Below are positions 25,612 through 34,343 of a stretch of DNA of 64,000 nt, one piece after another; positions within the stretch are counted from its first letter, which is position 1, and every line of letters starts with the position of its first letter. Source of the DNA: an uncultured Lachnospiraceae bacterium (GTDB lineage Bacteria > Bacillota > Clostridia > Lachnospirales > Lachnospiraceae); assembly GCA_934364805.1 (NCBI GenBank), contig CAKRMH010000004.1, positions 62,001 through 126,000 on the forward strand, given 5' to 3'. The notes under the pieces were generated by a model that did not search any database, had not been told where the DNA came from, and was given only the letters and a program-made list of their open reading frames with translations. The position numbers were made by a program, and so were the translations under genes.

Positions 25612-27087
25612 GTGGAGACAATAATCAATGAGTTAAAAAATGCACAGAATGTGAGAAGTAATCTGAGTAAACTGCGTCAGCTGGTACGGGATTCAAAGGA
25701 GAAGGAACTGAGTCTGGAAGAACTGGATCATAACAACTGGATGCTTCCTTTTCTTAAGTCAGAGGATGCAAAGACAAGAAAAAATGCAGCGCTTCTTCTT
25801 GGAGAACTGGAGTGCGAAAATGCCAAAACAGCTCTCTGGGAAGCATATCAGACAGAACAGACGCTTTTTGTGAAGAGTGCGTACCTGAATGCATTATCCC
25901 ATCTGGATGTAGAGGAACTGGTGCCGGAACTGAAAGAAGAGCTTTCTGTTCTTATGACAGGAGAGGTACTTCCGGAGAATCAAAAGCACGTGAATGAACA
26001 GGTGCGAGAACTGAGAAAGATTCTGATTCAGTATGAAGGAATCACACATCACACATTTTCTGCCAGAAATCAGACCTGTGAAGTGCTTTTACTTTGTAAC
26101 CGGGAGCAGAAGGGTGCCGTGATCCATACGATCACGGATGGAAGAGCAAAGCTGCATCCACTTGGCATACTGGTTGAAACAAGCCAGCTGTCAGCAGTTA
26201 TGCAGAACAGACTGTATCGGGAACTGGTGTTCCCAATCCATGCAGGCGGGCTTCTTCCGGCGGATGCAAAGAGTGCGGCACAGAAACTCTGGAATTCCGA
26301 TATGTATGAGCTGTTAGAAAGACTGCATAAGGAATCTGGTGATTTTTATTTCCGCATCGAATGTAAAAGTCCGATGACACTCGAGGAAAGAAGTGCCTTT
26401 TCCAAAAAACTCTCATCAGAACTGGAACGATTGTCTGCAGGAAAACTGATCAATTCAACCTCTGATTATGAGATTGAGCTTCGGCTGATCGCCACCAAAG
26501 ATGGCTGTTTTTATCCATGCATGAAGCTTTATACGATGAAGGATAAAAGATTTGCTTACCGGAAAAATGCGATTGCAGCTTCAATCCATCCTTCGACAGC
26601 AGCATTGATTGCAGAACTTGCCAGACCGTATTTGAAAGAGAATGCCCAGATTATGGACCCGTTTTGTGGCGTTGGAACGATGTTGATCGAAAGGGATCTC
26701 TGTGTTCCCGCAAGAGAAATCTATGCGACTGATATTTTTGGAGAGGCCATCGAAAAAGGACGGGAAAATGCAAAGCTTGCAGGAGAGAAGATCAACTTTA
26801 TCCACAGAGATTTCTTTGATTTTAAGCATGAGTATCCGTTTGATGAAATTATTACCAATATGCCGCTCAGAGGGAAAAAGACGAAAGAAGAAACCGATCA
26901 GTTCTATGCGGATTTCTTTACAAAACTGCCCGAAATTCTTGCGAAAGATGCGGTTATTATCCTGTATACGAACGAGATTGGATTTGTGAAAAAACAACTG
27001 CGGATTCATAGGAATTTCTGTCTGTTGCAGGAGTTCTGTATGCAGAAGAAAAATGAGTTTTATCTGATGATTATTGGAACGAAATAA
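25612..27087 (+). CDS. HEAT-repeat / SAM-dependent methyltransferase fusion (UPF0020-like)
   Basis: A 491-residue protein with two parts. The N-terminus (about 1-140) has HEAT-like helices (SEDAKTRKNAALLLGELE, AKTALWEAY, VKSAYLNALSHLD). The C-terminus (about 320-485) is a Rossmann methyltransferase of the RlmL/Trm11/UPF0020 kind: IHPSTAALIAELARPYL, motif I DPFCGVGTMLIERD, acidic YATDIFGEAIEKG, IHRDFFDF and motif IV NMPLRGKK. In RNA or DNA N-methyltransferases motif IV usually reads N/D-PP-Y/F; here it is NMPL, so the substrate class is uncertain. Translation starts at GTG 25612 after AAGGAG. It is 15 bp from the GGDEF-EAL gene. Confidence 0.8.
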   Translation: METIINELKNAQNVRSNLSKLRQLVRDSKEKELSLEELDHNNWMLPFLKSEDAKTRKNAALLLGELECENAKTALWEAYQTEQTLFVKSAYLNALSHLDVEELVPELKEELSVLMTGEVLPENQKHVNEQVRELRKILIQYEGITHHTFSARNQTCEVLLLCNREQKGAVIHTITDGRAKLHPLGILVETSQLSAVMQNRLYRELVFPIHAGGLLPADAKSAAQKLWNSDMYELLERLHKESGDFYFRIECKSPMTLEERSAFSKKLSSELERLSAGKLINSTSDYEIELRLIATKDGCFYPCMKLYTMKDKRFAYRKNAIAASIHPSTAALIAELARPYLKENAQIMDPFCGVGTMLIERDLCVPAREIYATDIFGEAIEKGRENAKLAGEKINFIHRDFFDFKHEYPFDEIITNMPLRGKKTKEETDQFYADFFTKLPEILAKDAVIILYTNEIGFVKKQLRIHRNFCLLQEFCMQKKNEFYLMIIGTK

Positions 27088-27101
27088 GGGGAAGCAGAAG
27101 G

Positions 27102-29756
27102 ATGATGTCAGGAGCAAAGGATAAGTTCGAGCATGTGGGAAACGAGCTGATTGATGTGAAACTTGTGCAAAGATTGCAGAAACAGTTTTGCAAAGCAAAT
27201 AATATATATCTTGGCTGTATGTCACGTGATCTGGGTTATGTCACGGAACCATATGGAAGTGAAAATGAGATTGCATTTTTAGAATGCATGCTGGACATTG
27301 TGGCGTGCAAAGACACCATCCGGAATCTTATGACGGACGGTATTGAGAATGTAATTGAACTGGAACAGAAAGTTCCGTTTTTAAAGACATATGGAGTTGC
27401 AGTAAAGATAGATGGCATTACACAGATCGTCTGGATGGCAACCGCAGTTCTGGAGGAAAAAATTACGGAAGACAGTATTGTTCCGGAAAGTATGATGAAG
27501 ACAACAGAGGAACGGTTTTTAAAATCGCTGGAATTTTTAGAAGTACTTTCAAAGCAGCTTTTTGCGATTCGGATGGACGAACTGATCGCACAGGATGCAA
27601 TACAAAAGAGCGCAGCGTCTGAAAAACAGATCAAGACGGAGCTGGACCGCTCGGAAACAATGACAGCAATTGTAAAAATGCTGGAATCCGAGAACGGATT
27701 TGTAAAGATCGTGGATGATATTCTTGAGATCGTCTGCAATTATATGGAGATTGAGGCGGGAGGTCTGTTACAGCTGCAGCCGAACAGCAGTTTGGTGGAT
27801 ATGATCTGTGAATACCGAAAGGATACAGGAGAAAGCTGGATGTCTCGGTGCCAGAATATTCCCAAAGAGCAAATCCCGTTTTTCAATGATAAGCCATATC
27901 TGATTTCGGCAAATACACCGCTTCCGGAACAGTTTCGTTCTTTCTTTGGAAAATTTGGAATCAGTGCGGCCATCTTTCTGCCGGTTGAATTAAAACAGAA
28001 GGTGACGATGTATCTGTGTTTCTGGGAAACACACAGGGAACGTATCTGGGATTTGAAGGATATCAAATTCCTGAATGATGTAAAACGTATTATTCAAAGC
28101 ATTTTATCCAAACGGATTGCCAAGAATTCACTTGCAAGTTCTTACGCATCTTTAGAGGCAATTCTTGAGAATGTCGGATGCGGTATTTATGTGATGGATC
28201 AGGACCAGAAAGCGATTCTTTACAGAAACCAGAAATTCAGTCAATTATTCGGAAACAGCATGAAAGCAGGAAAGCTGGATCAGATCATCTACAGCAGAAA
28301 GGATCAGGGAAGAGATCATTTCTTTGAAGAACTGTATTCGCCGGAGGAAGATAAATGGTTCGATATGTATAAGACACATATTGAATGGGTGGATGGACGC
28401 AAGGTTTCTTTGTGTACGGTGTATGATGTTACCGATAAGAAACTGTATCAGCAGAAGATCGAAAAACAGGCAAACAATGATTTCCTGACCGGCTTATATA
28501 ACCGGATGCGTTGTGAACATGATTTGGGGCAATATATCAAGCAGGCAAAGGATGCTGGTGGCGAGGGAGCTCTGTTATATATTGATCTGGACGATTTTAA
28601 ACACATCAATGATGGACTTGGACATCAGTATGGTGATATTCTGTTAAAAGCAATTTCGAAAAGTCTTCAGAAAATCCATGGCGTGGAAGGAACCTGTTAT
28701 CGTATGGGTGGAGATGAGTTTATTATTATTATCACCAATACACATTATCAGATGCTGGATGAAATCTGCAGTAACATCAGTCAGATTTTTACAAAGCCAT
28801 GGTATCTCAAGGGCGGGGATTACTACTGTACGATGAGTATGGGAATCGTGAAGTTCCCTACAGATGGTGCAACCGTAGAAGAAGTAATCCAGAAAGCGGA
28901 TACGGCGCTCTTTGAGGCAAAGCGCAATGGAAAGAACCGCGTCAGCTACTATGATGAACAAACAGAAGCGTCTTCCTATCGCAGGCTTGATCTGGAAAAA
29001 AACATGCGGAATGCAACCATGAATGCGTGCCGTGAGTTTGAAGTTTTTTATCAGCCGATCGTAGATCTAAGCAGTGAAAATAATTCATGCTGTGGAGCGG
29101 AGGCACTTGTACGATGGAATTCGGAACAGATGGGATTTATTGCACCAACTGATTTTATTCCGCTTGCAGAATATTTAGGACTTATTAATCCGATTGGAGA
29201 ATATGTCCTTGAACAGGCAGCAAAGAAATGCAAATACTGGAATGATATGGGACATCCAGAGTATAAGATCAATGTAAATCTGTCTGTTGTACAGCTGTTG
29301 CAGAACGATATTGTGGATAAGATCCGAAGCGTACTGGAAAGTACTGGAATCAATCCAAGGAATCTGACACTTGAAGTGACAGAAAGCCTTGCAATCAATG
29401 ACATGGATCGCATGAAATGGATTTTAAGTCAGATCAGGGAGCTTGGAGTACGGGTGGCACTTGACGATTTTGGAACCGGATATTCATCATTGAATCATAT
29501 ACGTGAGATGCCGATTGATGTAATTAAGATAGACCGTTGCTTTATAGAACACATTGCGGAAGATGATTTTTCGGATGCATTTGTGAAAATGGTTGCGGAA
29601 CTTGCATCGACAATCGGCGTGGCAATCTGTGTCGAGGGTGTAGAAGACACCGGACAGCTTGAGATGATCAGGCGGATGAAGATTTCTCTTGGACAGGGAT
29701 ATCTTTTTGGAAAGCCAATGCCGATTGAAGAATTTGAAAAGAACTATGTGATGTAG
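27102..29756 (+). CDS. GGDEF-EAL cyclic-di-GMP signalling protein with sensory N-terminus
   Basis: Protein of 884 residues for making and/or breaking c-di-GMP. Residues 1-190 resemble a PocR-like ligand-binding domain (LQKQFCKANNIYLGCMSRD), about 195-345 a GAF domain, about 350-455 a PAS domain (AILENVGCGIYVMDQDQKA), then GGDEF (about 465-625) with an intact RMGGDEF active site, then EAL (about 640-884) with GAEALVRW, NVNLSVVQL, EVTES and DDFGTGYSSL. Both catalytic sites look intact, so the balance of activities cannot be told. No membrane helices: a cytoplasmic sensor. An HD-GYP protein at 44856 gives a second c-di-GMP gene in this window. It may be cotranscribed with the methyltransferase gene upstream. 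Confidence 0.92.
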   Translation: MMSGAKDKFEHVGNELIDVKLVQRLQKQFCKANNIYLGCMSRDLGYVTEPYGSENEIAFLECMLDIVACKDTIRNLMTDGIENVIELEQKVPFLKTYGVAVKIDGITQIVWMATAVLEEKITEDSIVPESMMKTTEERFLKSLEFLEVLSKQLFAIRMDELIAQDAIQKSAASEKQIKTELDRSETMTAIVKMLESENGFVKIVDDILEIVCNYMEIEAGGLLQLQPNSSLVDMICEYRKDTGESWMSRCQNIPKEQIPFFNDKPYLISANTPLPEQFRSFFGKFGISAAIFLPVELKQKVTMYLCFWETHRERIWDLKDIKFLNDVKRIIQSILSKRIAKNSLASSYASLEAILENVGCGIYVMDQDQKAILYRNQKFSQLFGNSMKAGKLDQIIYSRKDQGRDHFFEELYSPEEDKWFDMYKTHIEWVDGRKVSLCTVYDVTDKKLYQQKIEKQANNDFLTGLYNRMRCEHDLGQYIKQAKDAGGEGALLYIDLDDFKHINDGLGHQYGDILLKAISKSLQKIHGVEGTCYRMGGDEFIIIITNTHYQMLDEICSNISQIFTKPWYLKGGDYYCTMSMGIVKFPTDGATVEEVIQKADTALFEAKRNGKNRVSYYDEQTEASSYRRLDLEKNMRNATMNACREFEVFYQPIVDLSSENNSCCGAEALVRWNSEQMGFIAPTDFIPLAEYLGLINPIGEYVLEQAAKKCKYWNDMGHPEYKINVNLSVVQLLQNDIVDKIRSVLESTGINPRNLTLEVTESLAINDMDRMKWILSQIRELGVRVALDDFGTGYSSLNHIREMPIDVIKIDRCFIEHIAEDDFSDAFVKMVAELASTIGVAICVEGVEDTGQLEMIRRMKISLGQGYLFGKPMPIEEFEKNYVM

Positions 29757-29763
29757 CAGTAAC

Positions 29764-30312
29764 CTATGACTGCTTAAGTAGAAAACGGATATTGCCAATA
29801 CGGAGAATGGCGCCCTGTGAAGCGGCGCTGGTCTCGACTGCATTGGCGATATTCGTTTTTTCAGTACTCAGACTTTTGACAAGATAATATTCCTTTTTGG
29901 ATGCCAGAGGCGCTTCATGCATATAACGGATAACATCCGGAGTGGATAAAGAGCCGGAATAATCTTCGCCGAGAATGGCACAAACATCGGACGGCTGCAG
30001 GATTCCTGGAAGAATTGAATCGATGGCGCGGTCATAATCAGCGTCGGAAACATCAATCCGAAAACGGATGTAACAGCTTCGGTCTGCCGGCATTTCAGCG
30101 GAAAAATCAGTGATATGTACATAGCCCCATTTTTTTGTGACAGCTTCTTCGATCTTTGGAAGAAGCTCTGCTTTCCTGGAATTCAGCACAGTAACGAACA
30201 TGTTAAATTTCTGATCGTTCGGAAGCCGGGTAATCATGCCGATCCCTGGAATTTTTGGAAGTTTTACCTGATCGATATTGATCTCATTTACATCTACAAC
30301 AAGACGAAACAT
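29764..30312 (-). CDS. conserved protein of unknown function
   Basis: A 182-residue soluble protein that I do not recognise. It starts MFRLVVDVNEINIDQVKLP and has alternating beta strands and helices, no signal peptide, no membrane helix and no cysteine cluster. The start has a good ribosome site (AAGGAGAAC on the minus strand) and a promoter upstream at 30354-30383. It converges with the GGDEF-EAL gene; only 7 bp separate the stop codons, and the AGCAGT/ACTGCT repeat there is too weak to call a terminator. Confidence 0.7.
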   Translation of the reverse strand: MFRLVVDVNEINIDQVKLPKIPGIGMITRLPNDQKFNMFVTVLNSRKAELLPKIEEAVTKKWGYVHITDFSAEMPADRSCYIRFRIDVSDADYDRAIDSILPGILQPSDVCAILGEDYSGSLSTPDVIRYMHEAPLASKKEYYLVKSLSTEKTNIANAVETSAASQGAILRIGNIRFLLKQS

Positions 30313-30353
30313 AAAAAGTTCTCCTTTACCTCATTCTCATTTGTGTAATAAAA

Positions 30354-30383
30354 AGTATAACACAGAACTGTTCGATACATCAA
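30354..30383 (-). promoter_or_regulatory. putative promoter of the 29764-30312 gene
   Basis: On the minus strand TTGATG (30383-30378), 18-bp spacer, TATACT (30359-30354), about 40 bp before the start codon. Confidence 0.5.
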
Positions 30384-30506
30384 ATCATGGTAGAAAAAGA
30401 TGGAATTTGAGGGGTACTTACCGCTAAAAATATGGGTATAAAATTTGCGACTGAGATGATACCATAGACCTAAATACAAATTTCAAATGGGGTAAGGAGA
30501 GTAAAA

Positions 30507-31346
30507 ATGATTACAAACGAGTATCAGATTCAGGTAGAGGGATCTCTGCCATATGCAAAATTATATACCTATTTGTGGGAAAAATCATCGGAGATCGGAA
30601 TTGACAAAAGACCAATGATTCTAATCTGCCCAGGCGGTGGCTATGCAATGACCTCTGACAGGGAGGCAGACCCGCTGGCAATGCAGTTTGCCGCAATGGG
30701 GTATCATGTGGCAATTTTGAGATATTCCGTTGCTCCGGCAGAATATCCGGTTGCACTTTTGGAAGCGTGTCAGACAATGAAGATGATTCATGAACATGCA
30801 GAAGAGTGGCTTGTGGATACAGATAAGATCTTTATCCTTGGCTGTTCGGCAGGCGGGCATCTGGCTGCAAGTGTCGGAACATTCTGGAATGAGAAATGGA
30901 TCGCAGAGAAGCTTGGATGCGGGAATGAAATGTTTCGTCCTGCAGGAATGATTCTGTGTTATCCGGTTATTACATCGGGAGAATATGCCCACAGAGGTTC
31001 CTTTGAGGCACTCTTGAAATCCCAGTATACCGAAGAAATGTTAGAGAAGAATTCGCTGGAAAAACAGGTGACGAAGGATACACCGAAGGCATTTTTATGG
31101 CATACTTATACGGATGATTGTGTTCCGGTTGAAAACTCACTCCTTTTTATTCAGGCGATGAAAACATATGATATTCCGGTTGAATTTCATATGTATCCGG
31201 TTGGGGGACATGGCCTGTCTACCTGCGACAGCCTGGCTGCAACACCGGAAGGCTACGGCGTACAGAAAGAATGTCAGAGCTGGCTTCCTTTAGTCAGAGA
31301 CTGGCTTAAGGCTGCTGTGAATGAAGGAGTCGGATATGAATTATAA
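30507..31346 (+). CDS. alpha/beta hydrolase, carbohydrate-esterase-like
   Basis: Serine hydrolase of 279 residues with the alpha/beta fold: oxyanion region CPGGGYAMTSDREADPLA, nucleophile motif GCSAGGH (about 111-117), acid in TDDCVPVENS and base in GGHGLS. This pattern is that of BD-FAE/Axe-type esterases that remove acetyl or feruloyl groups from plant polysaccharides. No signal peptide, so it acts on imported oligosaccharides. It overlaps by 11 bp the gene for a glycosidase remnant, which supports a role in glycan use. Start ATG follows TAAGGAG. Exact substrate unknown. Confidence 0.85.
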   Translation: MITNEYQIQVEGSLPYAKLYTYLWEKSSEIGIDKRPMILICPGGGYAMTSDREADPLAMQFAAMGYHVAILRYSVAPAEYPVALLEACQTMKMIHEHAEEWLVDTDKIFILGCSAGGHLAASVGTFWNEKWIAEKLGCGNEMFRPAGMILCYPVITSGEYAHRGSFEALLKSQYTEEMLEKNSLEKQVTKDTPKAFLWHTYTDDCVPVENSLLFIQAMKTYDIPVEFHMYPVGGHGLSTCDSLAATPEGYGVQKECQSWLPLVRDWLKAAVNEGVGYEL

Positions 31347-32052
31347 GAATAAGATCTGGGGAACAGAAGAGGAAAAACTTGGATTAAATCTGGACACGCT
31401 CTGGTCCGGTGTTGCCAGAGATACAAATAATTATCATGCAAAAGAATATTTAAAGCCGGTGCGTCAGGAGATTTTTGCTGAAAATTATGCAAAAGCAGCA
31501 GAGATGATCGAGCAGCATCTGCTTGGAGAATTCGGAGAAAATTATCTCCCGATGGGCAATCTTAAGATCTGTCCGGTGGAAGATGATAATGGTCAGAAAG
31601 TGAAAAATGAGGAGCACTTACATAACGTTCCGGTTCAGTTCTGTTTTGGACACGGACTCAGCTATACAACATTTGATTATTCGGATGTAAAAGCATATAC
31701 GCTTGCTGCAAAAGGCAGATCAGAGAAGTCAGATCCGCTTGATGAAGTGACTGTGATTACAGAAGTGACGGTAACCAATACCGGGGACAGAACCGGAAAA
31801 GAAATCGTTCAGGTCTATGTTGGCATGAAAGATTCTAAGATTGACCGGGCCGTAAAGGAACTGCGGGGCTTTGATAAAGTGGAGCTTGCACCGCAAGAAA
31901 GTAAAGTGGTACAGATACCGCTCACGAGACGTGCCTTTACTTATTATGATGTAAAGGAAAAAGCATTCGTTGTGGAGCCTGGTGAATATCAGATTTATAT
32001 TGCAAAATCTTTGCAGGATGTTCAGGATACAGTGACAGTTACAATGAAATAA
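31336..32052 (+). CDS. GH95 N-terminus / GH3 C-terminus chimera, probable deletion remnant
   Basis: The 238-residue product joins two unrelated glycosidase pieces. Residues 1-75 match the start of GH95 alpha-fucosidases (LNLDTLWSGVARDTNNYHA, EYLKPVRQEIFAENYAKAAE, LPMGNLKI). After a junction near residues 78-95, the rest matches the end of GH3 enzymes: FCFGHGLSYTTFDYSD and a fibronectin-III-like domain (VTNTGDRTGKEIVQVYVG, LRGFDKVELAPQESKVVQIP). Neither catalytic domain is present, so no glycosidase activity is expected. The simplest history is one in-frame deletion between neighbouring gh95 and gh3 genes that removed roughly 4 kb. ATG 31336 is chosen for its AAGGAG site; the frame is intact to the stop, and a terminator follows. 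Confidence 0.85.
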   Translation: MNYKNKIWGTEEEKLGLNLDTLWSGVARDTNNYHAKEYLKPVRQEIFAENYAKAAEMIEQHLLGEFGENYLPMGNLKICPVEDDNGQKVKNEEHLHNVPVQFCFGHGLSYTTFDYSDVKAYTLAAKGRSEKSDPLDEVTVITEVTVTNTGDRTGKEIVQVYVGMKDSKIDRAVKELRGFDKVELAPQESKVVQIPLTRRAFTYYDVKEKAFVVEPGEYQIYIAKSLQDVQDTVTVTMK

Positions 32053-32056
32053 TACG

Positions 32057-32116
32057 ATGCAAAATCAGATAACTCTGTAGGAATGCCGGTTGGCAGAATG
32101 CAGAGTTATTTTGCAT
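32057..32116 (+). terminator. terminator after the chimeric glycosidase gene
   Basis: ATAACTCTG (32069-32077) pairs with CAGAGTTAT (32101-32109), with an outer ATGCAAAA/TTTTGCAT extension; the right side runs into TTTTGCATTTT. Confidence 0.75.
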
Positions 32117-32200
32117 TTTAAAGTATTGTAGAAACCGGAAAATGGTGGTATATTGGCAAGTGTTTGTTATATAGAAAGAGATTTTACGGAGATATTTGTA

Positions 32201-32881
32201 ATGCAGGAAAAAGAATTGAAATTATATGATTCTTCCGATATGGCGAGGATTGCCTGCGATGACTGCAGGGGATGCTCTGCCTGCTGTGAAGGAATGGGCG
32301 ATACGATCATTTTAAATCCATATGATGTGCGGGAACTGTGTGTGCATTTAAAGCTGGATTTTCAGACACTTCTTACGAAATATGCAGAACTGAACGTACA
32401 GGAGGGAATGGTTCTTCCGAATCTGACAATGACGGGAGAGCGCCAGTGCTGTGGGTTTTTAAATGAAGAGGGAAGATGCATGGTACATGCATTTCGTCCA
32501 GGCCTTTGCAGACTGTTTCCGCTTGGCAGAAATTATGAAAACGGTCATTTCCGTTATTTTGTTGTAGAGGGCGGGTGTCCCAGAGCAGGAAAAGCCAAAG
32601 TTAAGATCCACAAATGGCTTGGAATTCCAGAATTAAAAAGACATGAGGAATTTCTGACCAGATGGCATTATTTCACAAAAAGATTTCAGAATTTTGTACA
32701 AAATGCACTGGCAGGTGGTGAAACACCAGAACAACTGCAGCAGCTGAATATGGTCATGCTGCAGGGATTATATTTTACGGAATACGATGAGAAAAAGGAC
32801 TTCTACGAACAGTTTGAACAGAGACTTCATAAGCTGGAACAGGTGCTTGATACGGTTGAAGGCCAAGTTTTGCGTAGATGA
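32201..32881 (+). CDS. YkgJ family cysteine cluster protein
   Basis: Protein of 226 residues with the metal-binding cysteine set of the YkgJ (UPF0153) family: DCRGCSACCEGMGD near the start, then CCGFLNEEGRCMVH and RPGLCRLFPLG, which are thought to hold an iron-sulfur or zinc site. Function unknown. The C-terminal half is helical. ATG 32201 has GGAG about 10 bp upstream; the frame reaches back to TTG 32153 without a good site. The MATE gene starts 9 bp downstream, so the two form a small operon. Confidence 0.85.
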   Translation: MQEKELKLYDSSDMARIACDDCRGCSACCEGMGDTIILNPYDVRELCVHLKLDFQTLLTKYAELNVQEGMVLPNLTMTGERQCCGFLNEEGRCMVHAFRPGLCRLFPLGRNYENGHFRYFVVEGGCPRAGKAKVKIHKWLGIPELKRHEEFLTRWHYFTKRFQNFVQNALAGGETPEQLQQLNMVMLQGLYFTEYDEKKDFYEQFEQRLHKLEQVLDTVEGQVLRR

Positions 32882-32890
32882 GAAAATTAG

Positions 32891-34249
32891 ATGAGTAACA
32901 AAACAAGTGATTTAACAACGGGTGTACTGGGAAAGCAGATTTTATTATTAAGCCTTCCGCTTATGTTTTCTAATCTGCTTCAGGTACTTTTTAATATTTC
33001 CGATATCGCTGTTGTAGGAAAATTTGCGGGTGCATATGCACTTGGATCGGTAGGTTCAACATCGATACTGCTTACACTGTTTTTGGCAGTTCCTCTTGGA
33101 ATGGGGGGAGGAATCAATGTTCTGACAGCGCTGGCGATTGGCTCCAGATCAAAAAAGGATGTTTCAGAAACAATTCATACAGCGGCAATCATCAGTCTGA
33201 TCGCAGGAATTCTGTTACTGGCATTTGGAATGTTTTTTGCAAGGGATCTGCTGACACTTCTGAATACGAAAGAGGAACTGATTGAGGGTGCAGTGGCATA
33301 TCTGCATGTGTATTTTCTTGGAATGCCGGCAGTTGCACTTTATAATTTCGGTAATGCAGTATTCAGTGCGGCAGGTAACACAAGAAAACCGTTGGTATAT
33401 TTGTCGATTGCAGGCGTAGTGAATGTTATCTTAAATCTGTTTTTTGTGATCGTGTTAAAGATCGATGTATGTGGTGTCGCAGCGGCAAGTGCGATCTCAC
33501 AGTATTTATCAGCAGGACTTCTCTTAAAGGATCTGTTCCGGGGAGAAGGAATGTGCAGACTTCAGATGACTGAGATGAAGCTTACGGGCTCAAAGGCGAA
33601 AAGAATTCTGCAGATCGGTGTACCGTCTGCGTTTCAGTATATGATCTACAGCGTGGCCAATCTGTTTGTGCAGACCGGAGTAAATACATTCAGCGCAACG
33701 GTAGTTGCAGGTAATTCGGCTGCTGCGAATGCGGATAACCTGGTCTATGACATTATGGCTGCTTTTTATACGGTCTGTGGCAGCTTTATGGGGCAGAATC
33801 TTGGAGCACGGAAAAAGGATCGTGTGAAAAAGAGTTATCTGATCTGTCTGTTCTATTCTTTTATGATCGGACTTGTGGTCGGACTTCTTCTCGTACTGTT
33901 CGGGCATCAGTTCCTTTCTCTGTTTGCCAATGATGCGGCAGTAATTGAAGCCGGAATGGAGCGGCTTATGGTTATGGGACTTGCATATTGCATTTCGGCA
34001 TTCATGGATTGTACGACTGCGGCCACAAGAGCACTTGGGAAAACGGTATTCCCGACGATTGTGATGATACTTGGATCCTGTGTATTTCGTATTGTCTGGA
34101 TCTACACAGTTTTTGCTGTATATCATACAACGCAGGCACTCTATCTGCTTTATGCAGTTTCCTGGATCATTACGGCAATTCCGGAGATTATTTATTTTGT
34201 CATCATATACAAAAAAACGGTAAGTCCAATCGAATCATGCAAGGAGTGA
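32891..34249 (+). CDS. MATE family efflux transporter
   Basis: Twelve-helix multidrug/toxin extrusion protein of 452 residues that exports organic cations or metabolites in exchange for Na+ or H+. The start LTTGVLGKQILLLSLPLMFSN and the two homologous halves (YNFGNAVFSAAGNTRKPL; CISAFMDCTTAATRALGK) are typical. Ribosome site is weak. Nothing nearby identifies the substrate. Confidence 0.93.
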   Translation: MSNKTSDLTTGVLGKQILLLSLPLMFSNLLQVLFNISDIAVVGKFAGAYALGSVGSTSILLTLFLAVPLGMGGGINVLTALAIGSRSKKDVSETIHTAAIISLIAGILLLAFGMFFARDLLTLLNTKEELIEGAVAYLHVYFLGMPAVALYNFGNAVFSAAGNTRKPLVYLSIAGVVNVILNLFFVIVLKIDVCGVAAASAISQYLSAGLLLKDLFRGEGMCRLQMTEMKLTGSKAKRILQIGVPSAFQYMIYSVANLFVQTGVNTFSATVVAGNSAAANADNLVYDIMAAFYTVCGSFMGQNLGARKKDRVKKSYLICLFYSFMIGLVVGLLLVLFGHQFLSLFANDAAVIEAGMERLMVMGLAYCISAFMDCTTAATRALGKTVFPTIVMILGSCVFRIVWIYTVFAVYHTTQALYLLYAVSWIITAIPEIIYFVIIYKKTVSPIESCKE

Positions 34250-34343
34250 TGATGAGTTTTCTTTACTGATTTTTTACTGTACGGCATATATAATTTGTTT
34301 TGGCACTACGAAACAGAACATATATGAATGAAGGTAAAACAAA

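Noticed and set aside
26581..27225. 214-codon frame antisense to the methyltransferase gene
   Set aside because: Shadow of a well-supported gene on the other strand; no ribosome site or motif.
29754..29776. AGCAGT/ACTGCT repeat between two converging genes as terminator
   Set aside because: Only six pairs and no T-run; it overlaps the stop codons.
30430..30485. AAATTTG/CAAATTT repeat upstream of the esterase as operator
   Set aside because: A seven-base AT-rich repeat over 40 bp is expected by chance in such DNA.
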